Part shown: positions 24,928 to 35,992 of the stretch, piece by piece | How the letters are laid out: every line of letters begins with the position of its first letter | Numbering within the stretch: position 1 is the stretch's first letter | Source of the DNA: Pochonia chlamydosporia 170 | Lineage: Eukaryota > Ascomycota > Sordariomycetes > Hypocreales > Clavicipitaceae | Length of the DNA: 64,000 nucleotides | Reading direction: 5' to 3' | Assembly: GCF_001653235.2 (NCBI RefSeq) | Contig: NC_035794.1 | Coordinates: 3,596,001 to 3,660,000 of the forward strand | Program-made: the position numbers and the translations under genes | Notes under the pieces: generated by a model | What the model saw: only the letters and a program-made list of their open reading frames with translations | Databases searched by the model: none | What the model was told of the DNA's origin: nothing

Positions 24928-27513
24928 CTATGCCAACTCATAATCCTTCACCGTCGTGCAGTGAACCATCGCCTCAAAGTAAACCCTATTCTCGATAATA
25001 CATGTCTCGCCCGGTCGCACTGGGAAAGCCCCGTTGGGACCCAACTGCACCGTTTTGCCACCCGTCGTAACTCTCACTTTACCTGATGCCACCGAAAACA
25101 CCTGCATCTTGTCCTTTTTTACATCCACGTTGAAGATCTGTCCGGGTCGTATGGTGAGAACATGGAAGCAAATATCCGGCGAAATAGTAATAGGTGTGGA
25201 TGAGGTAAGAAACGCGCCGGAATATGCTACGTCTATCAGGTGGTTAGTTTCGTGCGAGCTATCACAGTCACAGAACGTGCAATACGTACTTCGAGAAGCA
25301 TCTTCACTCGTTACACGACCAGGCGCAATTTCCCAGTCTTCCATCTCATAATCTGGCGTCCCAAACTGCCCCGGCTGCACGCCTGTTACGCGCTCCGACC
25401 CCGACTCCTTGTTAGGTTGCACACTCGGTGACTTTGTCTGCGTTCGTCGTTTCGCTACGATACGTTCCGGCTCAGCACTACTTCGTAAACTCGGGGACGC
25501 TGCTTGCGCTTGTCCTCGACTTCCAATATTCTCCTTATCCATCTGCAATCGGTTCAGGACACTTTGTCTCACCGGCCGTCGACTAGCCAGCGTCAAATCC
25601 TGTTCCTTAGGAGAATCGATAAGGGATCCAGGCGGTGGCTGCTGTGGAGCTGGTTGCGAAGACCGAACCACGGGCATCGGTCGTACTGATAATGGCCGGA
25701 CCCCAACCGGTTGTCCATCATCAACACGTGTCTCGCTCCTTTGGACGTTCAGTGAACAATGATCCGGTTCACCCGTGGCGTGAGATAAGTATGCACATCC
25801 TACACAGATGTGATGCTTGCAAAACTTGTTCCTCTGCTCCTGATCCAGGCGTGGTAATACAATGCATTTCTCGGACAGCCGTGCCAGAAAGCCAGTGGCT
25901 GCATGGCAAGCCAACGGGCCAGAAAGCTCCACGCCAGTTATGTAGGCAACAGCACACGCATACGTCTGGTGATCCATCATTGTTCCTTGGTGATGTTCTA
26001 TAAATGAAGTTGGCAAATTCCTCAGCTGGGGCATCTTAGCCATGGCGCTGATGTCCGGTCGAACAGGGTGGGTGTGCCCTTGATAGTTAATCCGACCCAC
26101 GTATGTCAAAACATTCATATCCTCGGGCTTTGACGTTTCAAAATGCAAGCCAAGATGGTCCGCCAACCGGAAACGGCGTTTAATCGCCGCAGGCTCAGCC
26201 GGTTCTTGGAACTGACGCTTATATGCAATCCCTTTCATCTCAGTGTCTGAAAGACGGGGAACAGCAAGACCTAAAGTCTTATCGGATAGAGGATTTTGTG
26301 ATATAACAATAGCAGGCGAGCTTCCCGCAGGATTTTTGTAAGTCCCAACCTGCGAAAGGGTGCCATCGCCATTATCGTTAAGCGTTAGATTCTTATGGCC
26401 GGCACCAAAGTGGCCACCCAGAGCCATCAATGTCTTCAGTGTGCGTCGACAGCTTCGTATGGGGCAGATGAAAGGATAAACAGGGTCATCGTGTAACTCA
26501 TAACCAGCCGGAATTAACGCTCCTCTCGCTGAGGTCAACTCTCCATCAGGTTCTACAATACCAAGTTAGCAATTTTAGTCCCTGTGTTACAGTCCGTACT
26601 GGCATTTACATACGACAATACACCGAATACGGCCTTCCATCACTAGCAAACTCCACTGCCATGGCAATATTCGGCCGTGAGAGTGCCGCAGTAATTGCCT
26701 GAAACGAGTTTGCAGATAGCTTCCCGCTCGGTGGTCCGCTCCGCCAGGTGTCCTGGTTCCCAACACTTGAGGGTGGCGCTCTCAAGTCAGGCAAATTAGC
26801 CTTGGGCGGTCCTGAGCTCGGTATCGTGTGGCCGTTAACAAACGACGCAGAAGCACTTCGACCTATTGCTGGCGGGAGCGGAACAGGTGTAGGAGTAAAA
26901 GAAGGACCCTTTGCGACAGGTGCAGGAGGTAGGCTTGCTCGTCCTGATGGATCGAGGGCCGGAGTTGATGGAGTGCCAGCCGTCGCAGCATTAGCAACTG
27001 TAGGTGGCAGCGGAACAGGTGCTTGAATAAAGTCAGCCACGTGCAGTGAATCACAACACTTGCTCAGGGTCAAGTTCACTCACTCTCCTTGGGTTGAGCC
27101 GCAATGGCAGGGATGGAAGCCAACGAGCTATCAGAGTCGGTACTCTCCCGTCTAACAGGTGTCAGGCTGCTCTGTTCTCCTGTAGGTGTAAACCGCCCAG
27201 AATTCATGTGGTCATCCATCCACCGCTTCTGCTCTTGAACAATTCTTGCGAGTTCCGAAAGCCTCACTCGTGGTGGTGCTGGTGGCTCACTCTGAGCTGG
27301 TCCCGCACTGCCATCAAACTGCGGAATAACATCGCTCACCACTGGAGGAGGAATAATCTCATCAACATCCATCCCCGACTCCTCTTCGTCATCATCTGTA
27401 CTGCTTGACCAGTTTTCGATGGCGTCCTCGTTCCACGTCGGATCGCGCTCCTCCTCCTCCTGCACGGGACGCTGATGCACAAAACCCCCCAGCTTCAGTT
27501 GCGGTTCTGCCAT
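24928..27513 (-). CDS. C2H2 zinc-finger protein with CENP-C/Mif2-type cupin domain
   Basis: Four exons on the complement (27084-27513, 26614-27021, 25290-26552, 24928-25232) join to 801 aa. The N-terminal third is disordered, acidic then Pro-rich. A C2H2-like element (ICPIRSCRRTLKTLMALGGHFGAGH) lies near residue 300 and a second Cys/His group (CKHHICVGC) near residue 510. The C-terminal 90 residues form a cupin (FHVLTIRPGQ, SVASGKVRVTTGG, LGPNGAFPVRPGETC, NRVYFEAMVHCTT) that strongly resembles the homodimerising cupin of CENP-C/Mif2. I see no CENP-C motif, so it may be a relative and not the kinetochore protein itself. The third intron is 57 nt, in frame and stop-free; it is called spliced because of GTACGT, AACTAAC and CTGATAG. 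Confidence 0.65.
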
Positions 27514-28174
27514 TTGGGGGGGCGAGGCACGTCGAAAAGCATACCACCTGTAGTCTAGGGACAATACGAATGGGCAAATAAGAGACTATAAACACCCGCG
27601 AGTCCAGATGAGATGGTGGACCATTGTCCTGCGATGTGAGGTGGATTGCGGCCAGGGCTTGACTCAAACGGGAGGCTCTGATGGTGAATCAACCTACCAG
27701 GAGGTGAAAGCTGCGGTGCGCCAAGTGCCTCAGTGATTAATACACTTGACCGTTTGAAGGTAAGCTGTGTCGGAATCTGGAGCCTGGCTTGTGCCAAGCG
27801 ATGTGGTGAAGTGAATGCACTCGACCAAGATGAAGTTGAGTGTGACGCGCCGTCAGCCAAGTCGCGCTCCGCTTCAATGTTCCTAAAGTGGCTGCCAGCC
27901 CCTGGAGTGGATCTGGGGTCGGCGAACTCATGCACCAGGGAAGTGCGTGATACGAAATAGCAAAATCACACTTTCATCCCAGTTAATAACCATATTTCTA
28001 CGGAGTACCATGACCCAAAGACCCATAACTTGACCATTCGAGACGAAACGTGCACATGTTGCAACATCACCCACACCATCAGTCTTATGAATAAAACAGC
28101 ACAGTGAATTGTCTAATGTAGTACACATCGCTATAGTACAAGGCCCTACACCCCCATCACAGCCCATCTTCCCT
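27514..28174. other. Intergenic, no gene seen
   Basis: 661 bp. Open frames on both strands near 27555-27960 lack starts in good context and domain signs. Contains the promoter of the C2H2-cupin gene. Confidence 0.4.
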
Positions 28175-29080
28175 CTATTTACTCTTCTTACCAGCCTTCT
28201 TGGCCGCCTTCTTCGCAGCCTTCTTACTAATAACCTTCACGCTCTTCACCTCCCCGCTCTCCGCCCTCATCTTCTCCGCCTTCCTCTGCCCCTCCAGCTC
28301 CCTCTCCCTCCTCCACCGCCGATGCCTGAACCACTGCTTCCGCGTCCTGAACCGCTTGGTCCGCAGGCCCGTCGTCTTGACCAGCCGTCCGATGCGCCAG
28401 TTATCCTCGCGGTAGCTGTAGTCCGACCGCAGCTTCAGCAGGCGATCCGGCTCGCCAGCCTCCACGCGAGTCACTTCAAAGGGGATGCCCGAGGGCGACA
28501 GGGTCGGCTTTTCGGCCGCTGCTCGGATGGGGAAGGCAGTCATGTTGAGGCGGCGCTTGCGTTCTGCGTTCTGCGGGTAGGGCAGGGAGTCGGCCTTGTC
28601 GAAGACGACGCCGATGTATTTGCGGTCGGGGTGGAGGGACGGGTCGCGGTAGTATTTGACGTAGCCGGTGGCCATGGAGTGGATGGTGTGGTCGCGGCCC
28701 ATGATGCAGTTTTCACCGGGCCACCAGTGCGTGCCGCGTTGTTTGTAGATGATGTTGCCGGGGATGACATATTGGTCTGATGGGAATGTGTTAGCTGCTT
28801 TCAGGAACAATTGGGGTGTGTTGCTAGTCAATTGCAGCCTTTCAATGGAAGTGAATGACTTACCTCCCGTCCTCTTGGCTCCCAGTTTGTTGGGAATCCC
28901 CCTCTTACTCTTCTTCTTGTACGCTCCCTGTGCCTTGACCGAGGCGTGTCGTCGTCCCAAAGCCAGCACATTCGCCAATTGTGCGCAGTTCGAAGCAACA
29001 CCAGTAACAGTCGGTCTACCAATGCCAACGCAATTGGCAGCAGCAGTCAGCAACGGCCGCTGCATCGTCAGAAACCGCAT
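28175..29080 (-). CDS. MRP7: Mitochondrial large-subunit ribosomal protein bL27m
   Basis: Exons 28864-29080 and 28175-28776 (complement) join over an 87-nt intron to 272 aa. A presequence rich in Arg, Ala and Ser ends near [19 protein letters not shown]. The bL27 signature follows ([39 protein letters not shown]), interrupted by the intron exactly after the first Gly of RTGG. bL27 sits at the peptidyl-transferase centre. Like other fungal versions, it has a long C-terminal extension (from about residue 130), here ending in a Lys/Ala-rich run ([16 protein letters not shown]). The ATG at 29080 was chosen over an upstream in-frame frame because it starts the presequence. Divergent from LCL2 with 217 bp between the start codons. 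Confidence 0.9.
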   Translation of the reverse strand: [301 protein letters not shown]

Positions 29081-29297
29081 CGTGGCGTGCGATTCTCCGT
29101 CGGTCGTCGAGATGCCCCAGATAAAGATTGCACAGAGCTCCCCCAGCAATGACCAGTCGGAGTTTTCTGCTGAGTCAGCCCGTCCCCTGCCCGCTGCACC
29201 TATCGATAAGAAATGTGGACAGCTCATCCTCTCTACCTACAGCACGACCAACTCTCAACCAACTTTCCATAAGAACAGTTTCTGCAAAATCGACAAG

Positions 29298-29733
29298 ATG
29301 CAGCTCTTAATTATATTCATGTCCTTCCTCTCCCTGGCCACCGCACAGTTCGGCTTCTTCGACCAAATGTTCGGCGGTGACGACGGCCACCAGCACCAGC
29401 ATCACCAACACCAGCCGCAAAATAACCCCAGCGACGCAGGACACTACAAAGCACAATACGAACAATGTATGTTGGATGCGGCAAATCTAGAGCCGGTACA
29501 ATTAAATAAATGTTGCGATGTCATGCTGACTCCTTCTAGCTCACTGCGATAAATACCTCTGTCCCGATACCCTTGCCTGCGTCCACTTCCCGCACCACTG
29601 TCCCTGCGCATGGGATGCCAACGAGGAGAAATTCGAGCTGGGCGAGGGGAAGAGGTTGTGTATTTCGAAGGGTGGGTTTAAGGCTGGTGAGGCGGCGCGA
29701 AAGGTTGAGCTTGCGCGGAAGGGGTTGCTGTAG
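29298..29733 (+). CDS. LCL2: Long chronological lifespan protein 2 homologue
   Basis: Exons 29298-29466 and 29540-29733 join over a 73-nt intron (GTATGT/TTCTAG) to 120 aa, the usual LCL2 size. Residues 1-16 are a signal peptide ([16 protein letters not shown]). After a His/Gln-rich run come the conserved Cys block [21 protein letters not shown] and the end block [14 protein letters not shown]2 is a small ER/secretory protein linked to ER-associated degradation and lifespan in yeast. It shares a short bidirectional promoter with bL27m. Confidence 0.92.
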
Positions 29734-30027
29734 ATGACTTGGAGGGTGAATGCATACACTGGAGAGGGCATGATAGACATTTTAACGGGTACATAAATCA
29801 ATAAAGACGATAATGAAAGGGTCACTCTGGGCAGTGAGCCATAAACGGAATGTATACACGGTAACATAACGACATGACATGCGTTGAGCACACAGAATGT
29901 TGTTCAGAAATATATGCTAGCTACTTCCACCCAAATACGTCATACAAAGGAACTCGAAACGAGTGCAAAAACGCCAATAACTTCTATAGATACATATCTG
30001 TCATGTTCCACCACGCTTCACCCTAAT

Positions 30028-30738
30028 TCAGGCACTTCGTAACCCAAGCCCGAACAAAAAGCTCCTCCGTTTTGGAGATGCATCCACCGGAGGAAGAGGA
30101 TCAGTCTGTGTCCCAACATCCACCATGATACGTCGGCGCTTAATAACGATAGGAAAGATGTAAATCAGGTACCGGTTGCGTTTTCTCTTGGTTCCAGGTC
30201 TGCGTTTTTGTAACCTGTTGCGTTTTCGCGCCGATCCAGATGAGCCAGATGTCGACGGCGGGATAATTGCGATATCTGGAGATTGCATTTCGACTTCTTC
30301 TTGGCGACTTAGAGAGGCGAGGCTGCGTAGTGAGGGGAGTGACAAGAAGCTTAGTCCTGGAGACGCTGGTTCCGGTACTGGCGGTGAGGTCTTGGGCGAC
30401 ACTTCTACTTCTTCGGGTGGGCGGTTGAGAGAAATGACGCTGGGTATGGAGGATAACGATAATCGGCGCAGAAAGGTTGGGGAAGATGGCGGTGCTGTTG
30501 GTAATGGCGGCGATGTCTCTGCAGGCTTTGGGGACTGGATTTCTTCTGGCTGTGCGCCAAAGGAAACGTACGAGCCCAGCGACGGCAACGACATCCAGCT
30601 CAAGCTGCGTGCTGTTGCCGACAAAATTGGTGACAAACCACCAGGAGCGGGTTCCTTCTCTTCAACAATAACATTGGCGGCACCCTTGGACTTGCGCCTC
30701 ATCAGCTTTCGCAATCTACGGCTCTTAATGTGAGCCAT
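30028..30738 (-). CDS. Putative 236-aa protein with SLPSL repeats, overlapping the GLC8 3' end
   Basis: An open frame from ATG 30738 to TGA 30028, same strand as GLC8 but in another frame. It overlaps the end of the GLC8 coding region by 14 nt. The product starts very basic (MAHIKSRRLRKLMRRKSKG) and then has three spaced copies of a pattern close to SLPSLxS followed by Pro/Glu-rich text (SLPSLGS, SSIPSVIS, SLPSLRS). It ends with VDVGTQTDPLPP and a short hydrophobic segment. Repeats at the protein level and the long open frame argue for coding, but no family is recognised and there is no transcript evidence. It could instead be 3' UTR or a C-terminal extension of GLC8 by unseen splicing. Confidence 0.42.
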   Translation of the reverse strand: MAHIKSRRLRKLMRRKSKGAANVIVEEKEPAPGGLSPILSATARSLSWMSLPSLGSYVSFGAQPEEIQSPKPAETSPPLPTAPPSSPTFLRRLSLSSIPSVISLNRPPEEVEVSPKTSPPVPEPASPGLSFLSLPSLRSLASLSRQEEVEMQSPDIAIIPPSTSGSSGSARKRNRLQKRRPGTKRKRNRYLIYIFPIVIKRRRIMVDVGTQTDPLPPVDASPKRRSFLFGLGLRSA

Positions 30739-31629
30739 TCGGCAGTGGAGGCATTGGGGGCACCTCTTGGTCGTCTTCCTCGTCGTCCGGGATGGATTCT
30801 GGGTTGCCAAGGAGTTGCGCGACGTTGTGCATATCGTAGTGCTTCTTGCGGGCGGCTTCGAACTGACGGTGCTTTTCTCGTTCCTCTGGGGAGATGCCCA
30901 CCAGCTCCTCTTCGGCGGAGGGGGTGGCGTCTTGATCATCCACATGAACCGTCTTTTCGGAGGGTTGGCGCGCATGCGCCGGAACGTCTGCTTCTGCAAT
31001 CTCTTCCTCCGGATCGCCCAGGCTAAGGCCCGGAATGTCATCCTCACCGCCCGGACCTGAAGCTTTACGCCGAAGACTACCACCCTCCAAACTATCCTCG
31101 TCGTCTGATGGGTCCTCGGCGGGGTCGTAGTGTTTCGCATAGGGAGTCTTGGGTTCAGTAATCTTCATAGTAGAGGTACGCTCCTGTTCCGTCAGGTACA
31201 GGTTGGCCTCGTCCCACTTGAGGCGCTGTGACGACTCGGCTTGGCCGTCGGGATCGTGGGTTGAGGAGCGGCGCGAGCCGGGAGGTCTGGTAGCCGAGGA
31301 GGAAGAGCGTCGATGGCCAGCGTTGATTTGCGTATTGGCGAGAGTGAGCTCCTTGCCCGACATGGACCGCTCGCGGCCTTTTGGGGGAGACGTGGATGGG
31401 GCCGCGGCCGGCGGCGGGGATGTGTGAGAACGAGAGGTGCTGGAAGAGTGCTTCAAGATTCCTGAGTCGAAATAGTTAGCTAGTCTGCATTGTGAGGCAT
31501 TTCTTCAGGCAATATCGCCAGCAAAGGTCAAGTCGTCTTGGTGATACCCCGCACCGACGTACCTCTTGGACGTTTCGCATCATGTCCCGGAGGAGAATGC
31601 GCTGGAGATCGATCTACTGTTGAAGCCAT
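30725..31629 (-). CDS. GLC8: Protein phosphatase 1 regulatory inhibitor-2 homologue (Glc8)
   Basis: Exons 31563-31629 and 30725-31461 (complement) join over a 99-nt intron (GTACGT/CTCAG) to 267 aa. The exon junction rebuilds RPRGILKHSS, the KGILK block by which inhibitor-2 proteins bind PP1. LKWDEANLYLTEQER and MKITEPKTPYAKHYDP (about residues 100-135) are the second signature; the Thr in the KTPY segment is the known phospho-switch site in this family. HYDMHNVAQLL near residue 235 is the C-terminal conserved helix. The rest is acidic and disordered, as usual. Glc8 activates or restrains PP1 (Glc7) and affects glycogen metabolism and mitosis. Confidence 0.88.
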
Positions 31630-33738
31630 GGCGACGGATCCTTTAGTAGTTGAAAATGGTGTTTTATCAACCCTATCGTGACGGCTAGCGGCCTCTTGAA
31701 GAGATGGGAGTATGATGGCAGGTTCCCACGTCAAGTCTGGTGGTCTGGTACAAGCTCCGCCGCCAGGTGACTTGGACGAAGCTCGGAGCGTGAGGCGACA
31801 GCGCACGAGGTGAAGGAGAAGTAAGCCTTGGAGATATGTGCTGTACTCGTGATAGACCAGTGTTAAGAGTGAAGCTGCGGTATGTGTAGGCGCAGGAGGC
31901 GATTGACGTAGAAGTGAGATGAGCAAGCTCTGGTGATGTGAGGTGATGTGATGTGATGGAGGTGCCGATGATGTCTTGGATTGTCAAAGGAACAGGGCAC
32001 ACGAGGTAAATGTTCTGGGCTGGAAACGAGACATGTGGGGTGATGGAAGCGGGGCACCGCCAGATGCAGTCAATTTGTGGCACAGACATCAATGTTGGGC
32101 AGGATGAGCCAGGCGTTTGAGACTGGAGGAATGACAGCTCGATCTTCAGCGGGGTCAGGAACTGCCACGGGCGCTATGAGCGTCAGAGAGCGCTGGAGCA
32201 TCCGAGATTGATTTGATGGCCAACATTGAATGCTGCTGCATCTGTTCATGCATCCAGTCATGGCTGGGCCAACTGGACATAACACGCCATACATGTACTA
32301 TGTTGTCATCCCCAAATTTCACAATCATCAAATCCACGTCTAAAAGTTATCCTACCAGTCCAAACCAGAACCTCCCTCATTCAAATACCGCATAATCTTG
32401 ATTTAACATCCCACCTCCCGTGGCTTGCAACCGTGGCGCGTGGCACAATTCCGTGGCGTGGCGTGAGATCCGACTCTCCATGTGCCAGGTGGTGTGAACA
32501 TCATGTCACCAGACTCCCTCTCACATCCACAAGTCACAGACCACGATCATGCAGGAACATGTCACCACCTGTGAGGCCACAACTCTATCTTGCCGGGTCA
32601 CTTTGGAATATTTTTCTGCTTTTATTGAAAATTCCTGAGGGATGCAGACTCCCAGCCTGACATTGGACCTTTCTTAAAATAGAAATTCCAGGGTTCAGCC
32701 ACCCTATACGTCTGCGAGTCCATAAAATTCAGCCAACTTCAGCTGCAGCCTTGTCTCAATGCTGGAATGGTAATGTTCAAATGTAGATGATTCCTTTTGT
32801 ACTGAGTGCTAGACTCCTGGCTCGTCAAACAATTCCTATTGAGCTATTATGTAGTCTGGCTACACTGCCTGGCACCCTTATGGCATAAATCTCGCATGTG
32901 TCTCAGCAGGTCCTAGTTAGCTGCCATCTCACAACCTCGTCGGCCCGTGACCTACGGAGTACAAATGTCAATATTTGCCAATCACAACTCCTAGTATTCT
33001 TCAGCTACCTCGTTCCTCAACGTCTGCAATCCCACATTCCGAGCAGCAAGACAAGCCTCTATCCCCGTTCAGCCCTCATCCCCAAAGCTTAATCTTAGAC
33101 TTCCATCAGCAGCGCCTCATCCTTGCTTTGCGACAATCAACACAATTCCCAATAACTTTAAAACAAGCGCCGCCTACGTCGTTTAAGTTTCCGTTGAAAT
33201 TTAACCCTGGTATCTGATTCTACACCAACAGCTTAAACGCGGTGCTGTGTCGTAGTCCGAGTTTCCGTTACACCAAGCGATGTTCATAAACCGGCAATTT
33301 GTGCAAAGACCATGGCGTCAGAGTATGTAACGTCGATATTGCGTCAAAGTCGTACATTCCTGGCGCTGCTCCCAGTGTCACGACATAATATGTTTATGAA
33401 AAAAAGTTGTGAACCACAATATATAGAACCAGACCTCGCGGTGTAGTACTCGCGGAAAGAAAGCCACCATGGTATCGTTTAGAATCAAATTGTAACCCGC
33501 CTTGCCCATATTTACCCCAGGCATAATATCGCTACCAAATAACAGAAGTCGTTGTCGCAACACCAGATAATACCACATTCAAGGCAGCACAACAGCCTCA
33601 AATTTGCGAAAATAGACAGTCTATCCATAGCTTCATCATCATGTGGCTTCATGTCATCACAGACCCTACCATCCATATACTCTTGTCTTTCGAATCAAAT
33701 AGCACACCACAAGATTAGTCAACGAATCCCAAATTTGT
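31630..33738. other. Long intergenic stretch, no gene seen
   Basis: 2.1 kb. Upstream of GLC8 it is rich in GGTGATGTGA-like short direct repeats near 31925-31965. The remainder is AT-rich with stops in all frames. It also holds the 3' flank of the Zn2Cys6 regulator. Confidence 0.45.
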
Positions 33739-35992
33739 TCAAGTGTCATCCGACTGAGCTGCTCGTGCTCCAGGGGCATCCAAAATCACCATGAGAGCCT
33801 GCAAGATGTGATACCCCGTGCGCCAGCATACGCTCTTCTCCTGCTCCCCTGCCCAAATGTCAACACAGCTGACGAGCGTCTCGAGGATAAGTTGACGCGG
33901 AGGTATTAGACATCCCGTTGCGGCTGCTTCACTTAGCGGCGCATCCTGACGTAGCATGTGTACGCAAGTGGTCAAAGTCGCCGAAAAGATATCGAGAACG
34001 AATGGCCTACCGACCAAGTCAAGTGCTTGCGTGGTGTCTGGGTCCCAAAGCTCACGGTAATGAAATAACAATGCCAGTGAGCACTCCAAAGATGACCAGT
34101 ACGATTCTGGGAACATGGTAGGACCGTCTGCATGAAGTGCAAACGGCCGATGCATGACCATGAGACATCGCCTTAAGAAGATGTCGATGGTGATGCGCTG
34201 CAGCGGCGCTTGACAAACGCGCTTCGCATGTCCCATCAGTTCTCGAAGCTGCGCACTGTACCGCAGGACATCGGGGTAGGATATTGGGTCTCGCTTCGAG
34301 TTCATCTGTGCGAGAATGTTCAGAACAATCGGCAAGGCTTGGTAGAGTACCATCTGGAGACTGTCAGGGGCTCGCCAATGAGGCATGTCTCGTAGACCGC
34401 CGAGTTCTTCTGGTCTTGTCAGCGGCGGCATCCCTGTACACATGGACACTTTGATGTCGAGATACAAAATCGTCAGCCACAATTTCCGCCTCGTCTCCTT
34501 TTCCTCGGGGTCGCGCAGCTCTTCATCGTTGTCGTTACGTTCCTGCGGCAAGCCGAGGATAAATGCCAGGCGGACCAAGTGTCCCATGAGGGTGTAGGAT
34601 GAGTCCATAGCCCAACACGTAGCGTTGCATATTTGTTTGGCCACAACCATCAGCGTGAACGTTCGGACAGTACTGATTGTGGGCCGGAACATGAATGGTG
34701 TTTGCATAATGCATGCCTCAGCGGCCATCATGAACTCTATGGCGACAGCCGGGTCGTCTCCAGACGTGAAACTGCCGAGACCTAGGACCATTAGGAATTG
34801 TGCAAGCCAGCATAAACCGACGGTGTTTGGTTCCTGCCAGTATCGCTCAATTTCTTCTCTGAACGTGGGCATCTCCACGACGGGATTGACAACCTCTAGC
34901 ATGTCCTGGTATCGGCCAAGGTAATCCTCGACGTTATCCCTCTCGCCAGCTATGAGCCTGGTGATGGTATCTCGAGCATAATATTTCGTGGCCCCGGGCG
35001 TGCCAAAGGGGAAGTTGCCTGGCAAAGAGAAGTTCGCCAAGCAAGCATTTGTGGCCACACCTTCTAGGATTTTGGCAAGAGGAGATTGTGCCATTGGCGT
35101 AAGTGATCCAATCTAGAACAAGAAAGAGTCAGCAGTGTGCTTGGTTGGCACGTCTTGTGAAACAATATTTCTGTTCAGAGAGTTGACGTTATAGTTTATG
35201 ACATACCTTGGCCATCAGCTCTCGCCAATGACTCGATCCTCGGACTTTATGGGTTATCTGCCACGGTGCTAACTGAGGCTTCTTGCTATCTGGGTCCATT
35301 GGACCTCCGGATGGCGCAGTAGGGCAGGGAAATTTTCCGCCGTTAGGCCCTTTGTTGTAGCTGTAGTAGCACTCCCTTCCATTACCACTGGACTTGCATC
35401 GCCCGCAGGGAAGCTCTTTGTCACATTTGACTTTGAGGCGATGGCAGCGCAAGCAACTTAGGCAATTCCGTTTCCGCTTTCGCACAATGCGTTGACCTTG
35501 CTGATTACTGGAGTCAGCTCCGTTTTGGGCTGCCAAGGAGTCGGAAGAGACGACCCGGCTCGGCTCCGGGCTTTCGACCGTTGTCGTGGGTGAAATTAGG
35601 CCGTTTGCTGCGGGATCGCCTTTGGTGTTCTGTGTCGTCGACGATGGCGGTGAACGACCACTAGTAAGTGAGCTGCCTGATGCTCGTCGTGGCAGAGGTG
35701 CAGAGCCTGATTTTGGAATGGTCGACTCGGATGAAGAGGCTAGAGCAGTAATTGACCCCGAAACTGGCACTGACGCATATCCTGCGGTGTTGTATGGCAA
35801 TACGGATGATGAAGCTGTTGGCGAAACATTTGTCGTGAACTCATGAGATGCAGCTGCTGTAGTGCTTGGGACATCGAAACTGCAGCGAACTCCGGCCTGG
35901 ATACATCGGGTACACGAAGGTTTGACAAGATCGCATCGCCTCTTGAAATGGCGACATCTGTCGCAAGTCTTGACTTCCCGCATGTGTGGCAT
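33739..35992 (-). CDS. Fungal transcription factor with two Zn2Cys6 clusters
   Basis: Exons 35207-35992 and 33739-35112 (complement) join over a 94-nt phase-0 intron to 719 aa. Cluster 1 has cysteines at residues 10, 13, 20, 27, 30 and 37. Cluster 2 has cysteines at 180, 183, 190, 196, 199 and 208, preceded by the basic stretch VRKRKRN. Both satisfy CX2CX6C..CX2C..C spacing. They are separated by about 140 residues of Ser/Thr/Pro-rich linker. The rest is the fungal-specific transcription-factor homology domain (middle homology region), with features such as RKLWLTILYLDIKVSMCTGMPPL and FLRRCLMVMHRPFAL. Most fungal Zn2Cys6 regulators have one cluster. A long divergent upstream region (2 kb) suggests complex control. 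Confidence 0.88.

Noticed and set aside
30176..30733. 185-codon plus-strand ORF opposite the SLPSL-repeat frame
   Set aside because: Mirror of the minus-strand repeat-rich frame; its translation lacks pattern, and the minus strand has the repeats and the basic start.
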